DNA of 64,000 bases, from assembly GCF_910591885.1 (NCBI RefSeq), contig NC_063273.1, forward strand, positions 11,895,501 through 11,959,500, written 5' to 3'. The position numbers and the translations under genes were made by a program. Below, one piece after another: positions 39,017 through 52,780 of the stretch (its first letter is position 1; every line of letters starts with the position of its first letter). The notes beneath the pieces are model-generated. The model did no database searches, had not been told where the DNA came from, and saw nothing but the letters and a program-made list of their open reading frames with translations. Source of the stretch: Bombus terrestris. Lineage: Eukaryota; Arthropoda; Insecta; Hymenoptera; Apidae.

Positions 39017-39740
39017 CACGACTCATTTTATGAAATCAATTTCAAAAACTGATGGAAAAAGCAACAGATAATTAACGCGTATGACATTAAGTTCCTTATA
39101 ACCTTATTCGTTTCCGGATTAATCACCGATCGTCTCACGCTACGGTTAACAGTCATCCTTCCAATAAGAATCTATCATCGGAATGCGCGTTTATAAAGAA
39201 CTGGCGAAATATTTGAAGGGAAAATAGCAACGTGGCTGTGGTGAGCCGATAAAAATTCGACTGCCACGGATTCGGATGCTTAATCCCCGCGACCATGTCG
39301 ATTGATAAACTGTAATATACGGGATAGGCGCTGGAAAAATTGAGCTACGGATAGAAGTCGAGCAGGAGGAATGGATGAGTCGGTGGAGAAAGAGAGAAAG
39401 GATGAAAACATCGATGCGTCAAAGAGAGACGAAACGCACGGAATCGCAGAATAAAATTCACCGGTTCAAGCCGCGTGTTAACTGATTTCAACGTGTAAAA
39501 CTCAATTTTCGGCGATCGCGTTTCTCGTCTCCTCCATCCTCCAAAAACCTTTAAACGGCGAGGAATTTCATTTGGCTACGTTCAGACAATTAAAAAGCGG
39601 AATAACCGGTCGCATTGAACCGATAACGACGAGGATTGTAACAAATCTGTACCGCTTGTAGCTTGTAGCTAGTACCGGTGAACGACCGAGCTTGTGTGCC
39701 AGTTTTCTTCCGCTTTTTTTGGCTGTGCTTAATCTTTGGA
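39017..39740. other. CpG-rich block (39120-39700)
   Basis: GC-rich without a long frame. The composition resembles the other candidate regulatory blocks. Confidence 0.3.
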
Positions 39741-39898
39741 TTTCCGAAATCGTTTACATTGACGTTTATGACGGTTGGCTGCCTAGTGGTTGATATTATG
39801 TTTGATATTAATAATAAGGAAATTTTGTTTCGTCGTTGACTGTCATCGAGTATGTTAAAGAAAATGATATTTAGTCTGATATAGGTGCGTTACGTGCT

Positions 39899-40138
39899 AG
39901 AAAGATTTATTGTAGAAATATTAGAAATTTGTTACTAGCTATTGTCACTATATGGTCATAATATTCGTGTGATTTCAAAGACGAGTAATTTAGATTATTT
40001 ATGAAACCACAAATAAATTTTCGCTTTATCGTTAATCAAATATTATTAAGTATCAAATTCAGAAGATTTATAATAGAATTATTAAAACTTCGTTAGCAAC
40101 TACATATTGTGATTGGCCATAAAATTTACAGAATACGT
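39899..40138. repeat. Degenerate two-copy tandem duplication
   Basis: Copy 1 (39899-39971) and copy 2 (40060-40138) share AGATTTAT, TAGAAxTATTA, a CTA.TATTGT word and GGxCATAAxAT in order, offset by about 161 bp. Confidence 0.6.
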
Positions 40139-41250
40139 TCATAATATGAAAAAATTATCTCGTGAAATTTATACGGAAATTTTTTGTAGAAGGTTTCTCG
40201 TTAAACTTCAGGTAGCTGCTGTACATACAATGTCGTAACTCGATAAAAAATGTGCAAATACGTTATGCGGGTAAGTAGTTCAATATTGTTTGAAGTTTGA
40301 AATATGATTAACCTAGACTACTAATATTTTGTTGAAAATTTAAAGACTACGAAATAAAATTGTGACAACATATTCTATACTGTGCTTAAATCGATTTTAC
40401 CGTTTAAATAACTCTATTAGAAAAGAAACCAATTTATTTTTTGTTTATTTTTAAATGAAAGTATTAATAAACATTTCGAAAAAGATGGAAACAGAAACAG
40501 AAAACGCGAACAGTTATTAACCAGCTTTGATGTTTCATTCTCAAAGGTTATTTCAAAAATGAAAATAAATGTATTTTGCACTGCGAAGAAAGGAATATAT
40601 CGTTTTGCTTCAATTAATATTTTATAAACACAGATGTAAGTAAGAATCAAACGTACGATTTTACGACATTAACACGAAAATCGCTATTGATTAGCAAGAC
40701 ACATCAACGCTTACGGTTCGTCGCGCTATCGTGATTAATCGATGGCGATTAAAATTCAATTTTCTCATATCTTTTTCTACATAAATTATTATTCAAACAC
40801 CGAAGACATGATATAATAAATCAAACGTTTAGAAACCAAAGACTTTGTGTAATGATGCTGATAAATGGCGCGAGTTTGTAATAATCATAAATTCCATCGA
40901 ACGAGATTTTAACAAATCATCGAAGAATTTGCAAGGAATTTTCGATAGATCCTCCATGAACGTTTAATGAACGATTTTCGAAAAATACTCTGTTTATATA
41001 TTAGATAAAAACAGAAATTATATATCAATAATTAATCAGTAATGTGTTTTCCTTATTTCTTAGAATTGTTTTCTAACACACACATATACATAATAAATGC
41101 TTACGTAAAGACATTTTCCATACAAATACTATATAGGTAAGTACAACAATTAAATATATAGGTAAATATATAGGTAAGTGTCAATAATGTAAAAAATAAT
41201 ATATAAAATAATATAAAAATAATTCTAGAAAAAATAACTATACAAATTAA
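40139..41250. other. AT-rich DNA
   Basis: Mostly AT-rich. TATAGGTAAGT-like words recur at 41134-41180. No gene is recognised. Confidence 0.45.
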
Positions 41251-41670
41251 TGAATAGAATCAGGTGAATCCGCAAGTAACAGGAAAGGATCCGAGGACGT
41301 ATGATTCCATTTCGTCGTCGCGGACATATGGTAGGGGAAGAGCGACACGAATACCTCATTATGCAAATCCGCCTTAAATCGCGGCCGAAACAGAGTTTAT
41401 GGGGTGCCATCGAATCACGGTTAACCGCGGGTATTCCACGTATATCTTGAATCGCTGCTGGATGCTCGATCGAACCGATCAATGCCTAGCCACCAACGGC
41501 TGTTTTATCGTTTATCGTTCCATTCAACGCGTTCTCATGGGCCATCATCCAATATCATCGAAATTGCTCGATGCTCTTGGAGAATCAACGCTGATCACTG
41601 AGAAAATGTCGTTGAATAGAGGACCCTTTAGTAACAGGGCCTCGTTTTTAACTCGATATATCAATTTAGA
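41251..41670. other. CpG-rich block
   Basis: GC-rich with opposing frames (41399-41677 plus, 41225-41482 minus). Neither resembles a known protein. Confidence 0.3.
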
Positions 41671-42090
41671 ATCATAAAATCGTTCGATATTCAAATGAAA
41701 CAACGCTAATGGTGGATGACAAGTTCCCACAGAAAATATATTTAACATAACGTACAATAAATCGAAAAAGTTAAACAACCAAAACAGAAAATGGAAAATA
41801 CGAAAGAACGCGCCAAGGAAATACAGAAACGCGTATATAATATAAATATAGAACACAGTATAAACACATAATTTAAAACATACAGAAACATTCGAACGAA
41901 TTTCGCAATTAGAATTTCAAGCAAGTATTAACAATCAAACGCTGAGTTTTTGACAAAATCGGAGGTAAAATAGTAAGAACGTTTGAAAGTAAAAAGATGA
42001 AGTAAAGAACAAAGCAGAATAATCTCAATATAGAGAATGCAAGAAAAGGAAAGTACGAAATTTATGAAGAATGAAAAGTGAATGTATCAA
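41671..42090. other. A-rich DNA, nothing recognised
   Basis: A-rich plus strand, giving Phe/Leu/Tyr-rich minus frames by bias. Confidence 0.4.
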
Positions 42091-42710
42091 GACTGAAATG
42101 GCAGGGATGTCAGCTATGACACCTTACGCACAACTGCCCGCTCACGTCTTGCGTAATTGCACGGTCGTAATGCAAAAATCACGGAGACGAAATCGGGGGT
42201 TAGAATCGTAGATTTGCCCCGTAATTTCTCTATCCCATGTTAGGGGGAATGGGCGGCGACACGGTGAACGTAATTACGATGTCAAAGAAGACGCGAGTCC
42301 TTGGCGGGAAGAAGTCCCGTGGAATCGAGAGGAAATAAAAGAGGAGCCGGCACGGAAGTTGGACGTTGTTGCGGAGGAAACAGCTCCCAGAACTTTCATT
42401 AGGCGAATCAGAGCTGGTTTGCTCGCTGCGATCCCGACGAAAAGTTCGGAGAATTTTGACGGAGACAAACCGGCTGAGAAATGCTGGCAACATGAGAACG
42501 AAGATGCGATCGGCGAATCGGAAATTCGTTGAAAGAATTTCGATTTTGGTTTAAACTTGACTCGACCGGTGCTAAATTCTTTATTTTCGACTTTTTTCTT
42601 TATTGACAGCGTAAATCGATTTGGCGCGTAACGAGACGTACGTCTCGAAACGTTCGACTCGAATGGGAGATAGACGTGTCCTAATTGTGAGATTCGATCT
42701 GTTTATTTAG
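42091..42710. other. CpG-rich block
   Basis: GC-rich with nested frames in three registers (42230-42493 and 42274-42468 minus, 42366-42554 plus), the signature of stop-poor non-coding DNA. Confidence 0.3.
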
Positions 42711-43260
42711 GAGTGATTACCTCTAAGTCAGAATTGAAATCAATCATTATAGGTAAGGACAAGAGTTATACCAATAAAAGAATATCGAATTTTTATATTT
42801 TGTTGAGAAAATATTTTAAAGGAACGTTAGCTTTTAGTAACGTTGACTATAATGCAGTGTAATAGAGAAAAGTGAGCTAAAAATAACTTGCATCCAAAGT
42901 AAGGAAAAATATTTTTATTTCATTATTCGCTTGTTATCATATACATAATGTAAAAAATTCAAATTGCAATATAAACATCTAATGGAATCATGTAACGAAG
43001 CTTTGAAAATATACAGAGGCTTCAACGGCGTACTATAAACTATGGAAGTTTAAGTGTATTACATGTATAAATAATAACAAAAATTCATAGTAACTATTTT
43101 TTATAACTAATCCTTTTGACGCTTTAACCTTCTTTCCAATTCTCCTTCTTAAAAACTGTCCCCACATCTCTTACGCAATACCGTTCATGATATACCGCAT
43201 ACAATATATGTCCGTAACATCATTATTCTGAATTCTCAAATCTTTATTAAGAAACCAAGA
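42711..43260. other. AT-rich DNA, nothing recognised
   Basis: No supported feature. Confidence 0.45.
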
Positions 43261-44080
43261 AAACGCATTGCACAAGTTCACCGCGAAATTTCCACACAAA
43301 GCAAACTCGTCCTGGTGCAAGCCAGTCTTCGACGAACTATTCATAAACCGCAAGAACGCGTGACCACCATGTTACTTTCTTCGTTAATTCCCAGGCAAGT
43401 TCTGCGACTCCATCGAAACCTTTCTAAGAAGCAATGAAACTCAAGCAAAGAACGTCCACACGTCGTTCTAAGGTGGAAACTGGGAATTTGCATGGAAAGA
43501 ACGTAGGAACCAATTCGATGGTTTCTCTGACCTATCGAGAAGGCGAAAGAAGACGCGAGAGAAAAAGCCGAGAAGGTGATAGTAGAAACAAAAAAAAAAA
43601 AAAAAAAGAAAAAATAAAAAAGAAGTACATCCGTATCATTCCCATCGAACGAGCACGAATAATAACCTAATCACCAATCTCTTTCGTGAGATTGCATCTC
43701 TCGGTAGTCACGGAGCAAATCCATTCCGATAGCTGTCTAAGTATCCGAGTAAAGGAACAAGAGTAGCAGATGAGACGGATTTCGAATCAGGCAAATTTCC
43801 TGACGCTATTCGCGGATTGCGGCTATCGAGCGGTTGAATGGCAGCGAAGAGGTTCCTTAAGAAGCCCCGTTCAATCAACTTTCCTGGTTATTCTCACTGT
43901 TCGAGCGGGAAACGCGCCGCCTTCCTGGTCGTGTCGTAAGCCAACCCTCTTTACAGAAGCTGTAAAGACGAGTATCCGCCCCTGTAATCCCTGCCTGTCT
44001 TTATATATAGAGATTCACACCTTTGTCTTTTCCGGTACCGTTAACAATCGCTTTCGCCATCAAATCTATGTATAATATAG
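43261..44080. other. GC-richer block with an A18 run
   Basis: Moderate GC and CpG. An A18 tract lies at 43590-43607. Frames 43434-43670 and 43770-44075 (plus) have no recognised family, and the first owes its Lys-rich tail to the A run. Confidence 0.35.
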
Positions 44081-44512
44081 GTGGCAAATTTATCAAAATA
44101 TTATGGAAGTAGATAAAGGATTTTTATGCAAATTCATGTTTCAACGAAGTAACTACAATAAATAAAGTGACGCTGTATGCAAATTTGTTTCGTTTCCTAG
44201 ATCTAATGATGAATACTTTGCTTCAATTTCATCGTATTTGTACACATTTCCTCTGATAATGTTACCGTAATCATTCTAATCATTACGGCTGTCTACCTGT
44301 TAACATTCAGAACTTGAAAAAATAAAACGAAAACCTTGCACACACATTTCTCACAAAAAATTAATTGTAACTCCACCATAAAACACGAGCAGATTATTAA
44401 ATGTTGGAAGACTGGAAGTTCATTTTGACGTTGCAGCCATCGAATTGGATTTACCACAGGTCTCGAAACTGGAAAATCGTTCAGGTCGTTGAAAATCTGC
44501 GTTGAATCGTCC
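44081..44512. other. AT-rich DNA, nothing recognised
   Basis: No supported feature. Confidence 0.4.
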
Positions 44513-44611
44513 ATAATTACGGGATAGGAGGAATTAACCGGCGAATTAGTCGAGTGACAATCGTCGGATAATAGACGGTCAGGTCGAATTATTTGCGACT
44601 AATTGGACGGC
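44513..44611. repeat. Diverged duplicated module, copy 1
   Basis: A CpG-rich segment sharing an ordered series of words with 46512-46617: ATAATT, CGG, TAACC, AATTAGTCG, TGACAA, CGTCGG, TAATAGA and, after a divergent spacer, ATTGGACGGC. It lies in a larger CpG-rich block (44440-45000). It may be a duplicated regulatory element. No frame runs through it. Confidence 0.7.
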
Positions 44612-45010
44612 ATGAAATTTCGTGGTTATCGCCGCGTGGGCGGATCTTCTTTTCGCGGGAAAATTGCTACGTGCGTGAAAATTAACCGGAACGATCGTGC
44701 GTGAACAAGTTAATTTTATTAGACGGAGGAAAAAATTGGAAGGTTACCTTGTAGTTGGGGGATGAGTAAATTGAAATGTGAGAATATCGGGGGAAACGAA
44801 CACGTTCCGCGATGCGTTTTGGCGCTTTTTGGCGGGTAATTTCCGTGAAACACTTAACGCTACGTATTTTTCATTAGGATAATGGGACCGCTAAATCGAG
44901 AGTGTTTATCGTTGCGTTTTAATTACTTTCTGCAAATGGTGCAATTAACAGCCTGGTAACTGTTCGGGCCACTTATCGTGCTTTCGATTCGTTTGATTAT
45001 TTCTTTGGAA
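44612..45010. other. CpG-rich block flanking the duplicated module
   Basis: GC-rich, with many AATTAA/TTAATT cores within CpG-rich spacers. No frame over 60 codons. Confidence 0.3.
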
Positions 45011-46430
45011 TGGGGTAGGAAAAGTGGTTAAAAAGGATGGAAGTATTTTTATTCGTTACAAATATTTTTACGTTACAGATTACGGATGTTTATACAAATA
45101 GGTGTTTATGGACTTAATTAAACAAATAGAAATTAAGAATAGATTTATCTCATTCGCTACATATTATAATGAATATTCCTTTCTAAATTGATTATATATT
45201 GGAGATATATCACCTATTTTTATCTACTTGTGTTTAAAAGAGTTGCAGACACAAACTTGTTTGGGAGACTTGTTCGCAGAGAAACATATTTTTTAATTCA
45301 GTTTAAAAGCTACTAATGAAATTATTAAACAAATACACACAAACGATGAGATCAAATATTGCTAATTAAAACAGAAAATTATATAGAAAACAAATAAGCA
45401 ATCACATCCATCAAACTTACGGAACGATTGAAATTCCCATTCACACGTGAATATATCATTAAAAGTACGCTCGCGTCCCATTTTTCATTCGACACCTTCC
45501 CTTTTCACGCAAGCCCTTCAAAGAGCCATTGTATATACCAATCATGCATTCACTGTAAAACAATGCCCCTGAAATACGTGATAAACTCTATGAATGTCGA
45601 ATACAATTCCACTAATCACTATCGTGGTTCCTTTAGTTACCAGTCATTAGCAATATATAATTTCTGAAATTCGATGTAACTTCCAATTTTCCACAAAACG
45701 TCCAGCCTTTCACTTTTCCTAAGGATCACACAAAAAAACAAAATACATATCTAGATTCCGTCTTTTTAAATTATGTTTACAGAAATATATAAATATAATC
45801 GCACAAGAATCCACAGTTTACTCGTAGCAGTGCTAATGAAAAATCAAAATTGTAGAACTATACACTTTTATGATCCTATACAGGGAGTCTCGGTTTTTCC
45901 TGACCAAACGTTATCGATATTTTCTAAAGCTCAAGATACGAAAAAATTATCATGTATATATAATGTATCATTGAAAGCATCGTTGATAGGTTATAACAAA
46001 ACAACGATATTATATTCATAGCGTTACTACGGTACAAAGTATGAATAAATGCAATTTTTTGCTGCTGTCAATCTTACATTAACAGAAATTCTGAACATTT
46101 TGTAATGGAGTTGTAGTTGGAGATAGAAGTATTACGATGCCTTCTGATTATTACTACATATAAATATTTTTGATCAATTCATACCTTCTAGCATAGTAAC
46201 ACACATCCGTGTTATAACGTCACATTTCGTATATGGTTTTTTTCGTTACAATTCTTTAAAAATGCTTCTAATGACATATATTTATATGACATTTTTTCCT
46301 TATCTTGACTTACAGGATACACTGACAACGCTTGGCAGAAGAAACTTCTAAATTGTAACTTATCTAATAAATACAATCTAAATAATATAACCGCCTTATC
46401 GTTGCCGAACCCTTTGATTAGTACCTCATT
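45011..46430. other. AT-rich DNA
   Basis: No gene is recognised. An ACAGGGAGTCTCGG word at about 45882 resembles the end of the element at 36973 but lacks a mirrored partner. Confidence 0.4.
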
Positions 46431-46511
46431 TTAAGAGAACAGATACGAGATTCGCAGACAGTTGATGGTACAATGACATCGACACGCGTGTGGATCGTGC
46501 GCGGGTCGATT

Positions 46512-46617
46512 ATAATTGCGGCGAGTGAACTAACCAGCAAATTAGTCGGCTGACAAGCGTCGGGTAATAGATGCAGGAGGAAACTGAAACCGGATGATTC
46601 ATGCTTGATTGGACGGC
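46512..46617. repeat. Diverged duplicated module, copy 2
   Basis: Second copy of the module at 44513-44611, in the same orientation and 2.0 kb downstream. The first ~60 bp align at roughly three quarters identity by eye with one small indel, then a divergent spacer and the shared ATTGGACGGC. It sits inside a CpG-rich block (46430-46960) crossed by unrelated minus-strand frames. Confidence 0.7.
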
Positions 46618-47904
46618 GCGAGACGCTTGGTTGCCCGTCACTAACAATAGACTGCATAATTCCCTCGAATGAGATATGCCGTGTCTGAATGGATCCGAAG
46701 GCCTCGTTCCGCGGGAGAGTATCATACGCCGTCATTCAATCCTCGATCCACCTACCAATTATTAGAAAAGAATCGTAGGCTGTAGTGTGACGGATCTGGA
46801 CCTCTGGCCTCGCTAATCACGAATATTGTTCGACGATCGACGACCGTCAGACATCCAACTCGGAATGCACAAGCTGGAAACAAGCGAAGACACTAATGAC
46901 GTCCAATCTAACCATGATGGACGTTCGCTGTCACTGGTTTTGTGACTTGTTGACTCTGTTCAACGGAGAGGTGAGATATGCGCTAGTATGCTAAAGGATG
47001 ATTAGCGGTGATTTGGTTTACGTTGATTTTATTTATTAGGTGTATATATGATGGCTCGTGGAGGATGATTTAGGGGCTGGTTTGATTTGATGAATTTGTG
47101 GTCGAAGCGAGTGTTACGATAGAGGGATTAAATTACATGCAATATTTGGTAGGATGACAGTAATATTGTTGCAGCGAAAGTTGGGTTCTGTGTGAGTTCA
47201 GTTTCTAGCGTAGAATGTGTGTTAAAACATTATGAGCTTCTTAGAAGCTAGATCCATCGATTTTACTTTTTATAAAGTTATCAATTTCGCATTATCCACC
47301 TACGTAATTAGTATTCGACAGCTCGGCAGAGAGATTTCGTGTTTATAAATTTATGTGTAATAAAGAGATGGCACAAATAATTATAAATTCCAAAGAAAAT
47401 TTTTAAGATTAATATTTGTCACTGGTCGTGAAATGCATTCTTTTATGCATTTTAATTTATAAAGTTGATGGCGTTCGTGCGAGTCTCATAGTTTTAGAAT
47501 ATCTACGGTGGCTGCGAAAAGCATTTACACACCGCCGTATCTTATATTATAGTATTTATATAATAATTAATTACATTCGGATATATTAAATTTCGTATCA
47601 TAGCAAAGTGTTTACTACTAGCAATAAAAAAAAAGGAAAAGAGAAATATAATCGAGATTGCAGACGAAAGGGAGTAAAGGGCTGATATAAATGAACAAAG
47701 TGAGAGTGTAAATAGAAACAGTGAAGATGCAAACGAACGAGCCAAAAACAGCCAAACGAAAATGAAAAATAAAAACGATAATCAACGATATGTACCTACG
47801 TGTGTAAATGCATCTTTCCGATACTCAGAAATACATAACTATATTCGTTAGAGAAACTCATAAGGCTAATATAAGAAATATTGTAAAGCACAGTTTTATT
47901 GAAA
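46618..47904. other. CpG-rich to 46960, then AT-rich
   Basis: No gene is recognised. The minus-strand frame at 47542-47745 is Ser/Phe/Leu-rich from the A-rich plus strand. Confidence 0.4.
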
Positions 47905-48271
47905 AAATAAACTTTTAATTATTTATTCCATCGACGTAATAACAAAAATTCAGTGAATGTAATTTTTTTATTTTGTTTATAATTATAAACTTAATACTGC
48001 AATTAAGCCCCAAGATACGAATGAAAAAGAAAATAGACCAACGTGGGCTTTGATTCATGAAATTTATCTTATCTTTTTATCATTATACTTTATATATATA
48101 ATAAATGAATATACATATATAAGTATGAGCAAAAAATTATATTTATAAAATAATTTATGATTTGTTACATATATAATAAATTATAAATAATAAAAAATTA
48201 TAATTATACAAAAATTATATTCTCTGAATTTTGTTACTACGTCAATGGAATAAATAATTAAAAGTTTATTT
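47905..48271. mobile_element. MITE-like element with ~62-bp inverted ends
   Basis: Arms 47905-47967 and 48210-48271 are inverted copies differing at about four positions and one 1-bp indel. A weaker AT-rich mirror extends inward. The outermost matching word is AAATAAAC. The 367-bp element is non-coding and AT-rich except for a short central CCCC...GGG pair. Its high arm identity makes it the best preserved of the short inverted-repeat elements here. Confidence 0.85.
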
Positions 48272-48289
48272 ATATATATTATCCATGTA

Positions 48290-48930
48290 TAAATATATAT
48301 ATATAAAAAGTATCACTCGAAGATATTTATCAACGTGGCTGATGAACGTAGCAACGACTACCGTGTTAAACAAACTCGATAGTCTCAAAGAGAATCAGCT
48401 AGTTTTCGTCGGTTACAACCAAATTGAGAGCTGCATGTGAGCATCGAGCACTGAAACTGAAAATAAAAGGGGGTGAAATAGGCTTTTCTATTGCGTTCTG
48501 TTTCTGTTCAATTCAATTTCACCGCTCGTGATTGTTATCGAATCAGACAAATAAAACGGGAAACAACAACGAAGAAGGAAAGATCGTGGTCAATGGCAGT
48601 TATATACACGAGAGACACGTTATTCTGTGGCTGACTCGCGCTAAGAATCGGTAATATCGTTCTTGTATAACTGTCTCGACCGGCAGTCTTCCACGTAGAC
48701 CGTTTTCGTAATGGAATGTGGCCGCGGGCATGTGGAAAACCGGGAAAACCGTATTCTCTTCTGGCTATACGGAAAATCGCGAATTACAGCGATGAAGGCT
48801 GTTGTAGAAATCGGTGTACAGCCGCAGAAAATGGAGAAATATTAGTTGTTATAGTTGTCGATTGTGGCCGAGCTCTCTGGCTTTCGTTGAGCAGTGTTAA
48901 CCATTTCGTGATAAACGTGCGGTGACTACA
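48290..48930. other. CpG-rich block
   Basis: GC-richer than both flanks. The frame 48716-48925 has no recognised family. Confidence 0.3.
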
Positions 48931-50450
48931 AAAAGTATTGGCATGTACTCTTATTTTTCAATTAAGCTTCTTCTTATCTGGATTTACATTTTAGTTTCAT
49001 ACTCTCAAATTTTTGCAATCTAAGAAACGAACTACGGATGTATGTACAAATTCATATTGTTCAGACTATAATTAAAAAAATAAGACCTCAATAGAAAATT
49101 GTTTTATTTTAAATAAATCGTTAAATTTTAAAGCATTATACTTTATACACCTTATTTTTTGTATAATATGTCCTTTCTATGCAATTGTGTCTTTCAAATT
49201 TCCTATAAATGCATAAAAATTCGCATCCTACTAGTGAGAATACCGAGGAAAGATGCAAGATTTAATATACTTGGAGGTAATTATTTAACACGTAAGTGCT
49301 GTGATAAATATAGTGTTGTGCAAATATTTTCTGTAACTTTTGATATTTATTTGTTAAAGAAACGTACGCGTATGTTATTTATAACATAGTATCCTTCCGT
49401 GTAATACTACTATGTTAAGTCAAAAAAGCATATGAGCAACTTCCGCTTAAATCAAATAGCATTGCTGCCAGGTAGCACAGAAATAGTTTATCTATACGCA
49501 TGTTAAATAAGAAAGCCGTATCTGCAGTGAAACTGAAGACATAACAGTTTAGATATATTTCGGACGTGTGTAAAATCGATGCCTAGTTATTGAATACTAA
49601 AAGTCATTTTTCTTAAAACCAGCTTTTCGCCAGATACGCCTATTTGAACTAACACGGTAGAATACATCACAATGAATTATATAAAATATTTAAATATTCA
49701 TGCATATATGTATTTGTTTCCTACAAAAAAATACAGATTTTCTTCTATTTCTTACCATATTTCTATATATTTTTGCGTGTCTTTATTATATATTCCTATT
49801 TATTCATCATCTCATTGTTATGATAAGGAGTGCTTGCCGGGTTAGTAGGATTCGTGGTAAGGAGCTTAATTCGTTTTCCATACGATAAAAATTTCAAATA
49901 TCAAGCATGGGTTGCGTTACTGCGACGTGGACCGAATTTACGACGAGGGCGTGACTTTGTCGCTGTTATTGAGATTTAGAACTTGCGTGTTCCTTTTCCT
50001 TGGATCTACTCGAGGCAATTATTCACGAACAAAGCCAGCCACAAATTTTAACTCGAATTTAAAATTAAATTACTTGAACAGCTTATTTTTCCTTATATCA
50101 CAGCATCAATCTTCGTTTTTAACTAAAAACGATAACTATGAGGCTGAAGAGTTTCGGTCAACAGATACTTACAATAAATTCCGACAAAAATGTTAAAATC
50201 TTCAAACTTTATTCGATCATTTCGTCAGGTATAGAAAGTTCTAGTAAAATTTGAACAAATATAATTTGTCACAGTACTATAAAATACTTCGATAGAATAG
50301 CAGTTAAGAGTTGTAAAAGAAAAAAGTAAGAACATCGATAGAATATGAATAGAAAATAAAACTATTCTCACAAAGACTTCGCTAAAAATCACAATTCGCG
50401 ACTGAACCTGTCTCGTTAAAAAGAAAGGAAGAAGGAAAAAGAAAGAGCTA
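48931..50450. other. AT-rich DNA, nothing recognised
   Basis: Scattered short frames only. Confidence 0.45.
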
Positions 50451-50930
50451 TGTTGTAGTTATGACGTGGTAGATAATCTTCCTGCAGCCACGAATCAAAA
50501 GGAAACTTCATCTGCTCGAATAATCCTAGGCAAGTCTTCGTCCTTTTCTTCTGGTAAGCCATTGCAATCAGCCTGCAGCTTTACACGAAACTTTGTGGCA
50601 GCTGCATTAACGTCACAGACCGGTTCGCCCGTGCAAAGACACTGCTAACAATTTCCCCGTTTCGTCTCTAGTCGATGTCGCATGGAAACGAGTCTTGTGT
50701 TCATACTAGAGACTATGGTTTCACGTGAAAGCAAATGGGTTACAACATTTCGACGTGGATCCCGCGGTCGTTTGTGCTCAACGCGGCACCCTGGGAATCA
50801 TCGCTTTAGATGTAACCACTTTATGGTGCTGCAGTATACACTGATTCCCATAACCGCTTTTATTCTTCATTCGTTTAGCTGGATTCTGCATTGTGGTTCG
50901 TTTTGGGTTTCTTATGCTGTAAGTTTTTCT
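50451..50930. other. GC-richer block
   Basis: Two plus-strand frames (50466-50648, 50682-50990) in different registers, with no recognised family. Possible regulatory DNA. Confidence 0.3.
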
Positions 50931-52780
50931 TGTGTTTTTGATGATTTTTTACAGAGCTCGTATTCGCTTGACATAGTTGTAATTCAGTAGTATTTGGCTT
51001 ATAGTGAGTTTGTGTTGTTTAAAATTAGAAAATCTTTCACGAATAGATGACATATTTGTGTTCCAATCATGTTATCAGCACGTTGCGCTTTGTTTCGAAG
51101 TTTGGTGAATATCCCAATTTCTCAGGGTAGAATCTTTTAGATTTGTACAATATGATCGAAATTCGAAGAATCACAAATATAGTGTATATATTTCTTTGCC
51201 ATTTAGAGGCTTCCAGTTTCGATATCACTTCTAGTTTCTTTAAATATCTATGTATAATTAATCTTGGAATATTCAAGACTATAATACTTTTTACAACAAT
51301 ATACTTTTTCTCCAATTCAATAGATCACGAATTCTATGTATTCATTTAACGTTCCGATAGAAGAGTAGATATACACATACCTCTTCTTCCACTATTAATT
51401 TCGAATTTTAGAGCCATCGGGTTCTCTTGAATACCGTTTCACTTTCCATTTTTAGAACCACGTACTACATGAACATACTTCGTCGCTCTTTAACTAACCA
51501 TTCAACTTGCATATCCACAAACTCCATTTCCTTTTTTCCATCATTAATTACGTGTATTCATACCTAGCACCCCTAATTTACGCAGCGGCTTGTTTTCCAT
51601 TTTTTCCACCCTATTTCTTTCTCTCTCTCTCGCAAATCGCCGTTAGTACTCGGGTTTTCAGAATAGTCTGCACGTTTTATTTTTCGTCGTAAATGTAGAA
51701 ATCCTCCGTTGTATTCTTCCTCCGCGGTGACCTCGCGTACTCCAGCCACCCCTTGCGTGTGCCCTTTTACTTCTTCGATCGATTTTCGTTCTTGCTCCAC
51801 CAATCTTGGAGAATCGACTTGAAGAACTTTTTTCCCCTCGAAAGTCGCAATTTGCCTCATCGAGCGCGTGTTGAGATACGTTTTTCGACCGGGTAGCACG
51901 TTGCATTCCTGTCTTTTGCGGTTACGTTTATTACGTTGATTACGCGTTCGAATACGGTAAGAAGAGCACAATTCTTCCTCGAAATGTCTATCCAAAATGA
52001 AAAATGTTACTTGTTTTCGAAGTAGCTGATGTTATTATTGTTTTATTGGGTGACTTACAGGAGGTTGACCAAGGGTTCTAACGTTATAATACGATTAAAG
52101 TAGTTGGATCGTTAAGAGAGAACCGGGCGGAGAAGCGAAATTACGTAAGAAACGTACGAATAAAGGGGATATTGCGCTGGATACTGACTTCGAGATTCAC
52201 GTACTACGAGTTCATAAGTTCCTGCACACTTGGTATACTTATATGCATATAGTAATGATCGTTGTGTATAGTAAATAGACAAAGTTTTCAATCCAAATGT
52301 AGTATTATTTAAGTTTAAATTGCTCATTAATAAAAATTTTCCTCCAAAAAAATTCTACGATATTACATCTTATAAGATACAGTAAGTGTTATTCTTATGT
52401 AACAGTTTTTATTTACAGATAACACTTATCTCAACGATATGATTAGATTAAATTACGCTTCAAGATCTGAAATTAATACTTGAGCGCTCTTTAGATGAAT
52501 ACTCTAAGTACTGCTTATTTGAAATAAAATTTCGAAAGTTATTACGTATTTATAGGGCTTCAGAGTACAAGAAATGTATTCCTAGAATCTGTATTGTAGA
52601 ACAAAGAATAAAAATAAAATTTTTCAATTTCATATTTTACAAATGGCAGTTATTTAACATATCTAAATATACTAGTAGTTGGAATCATTAACTTGCTACG
52701 GATTCCGTTATAAACAAGCAGAATTCTCTACTGAAAGTTCACAAGAAAATAATTACGTTCCAGCATTCCACCAATAATAC
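50931..52780. other. AT-rich DNA with a CpG-rich block at 51590-52200
   Basis: The minus-strand frame 51573-51995 (140 codons) is highly charged, Arg/Glu-rich and overlapped by another open minus frame (51658-51906). It looks like a composition effect of the CT-rich plus strand. No gene is claimed. Confidence 0.35.

Noticed and set aside
40525..40536. 12-nt word CCAGCTTTGATG as in the miR-2 family
   Set aside because: The 5' seed is absent and no hairpin surrounds it; a chance match.
51573..51995. 140-codon minus-strand frame rich in Arg and Glu
   Set aside because: No known domain, overlapped by another open frame on the same strand, and explained by purine bias opposite CT-rich DNA.
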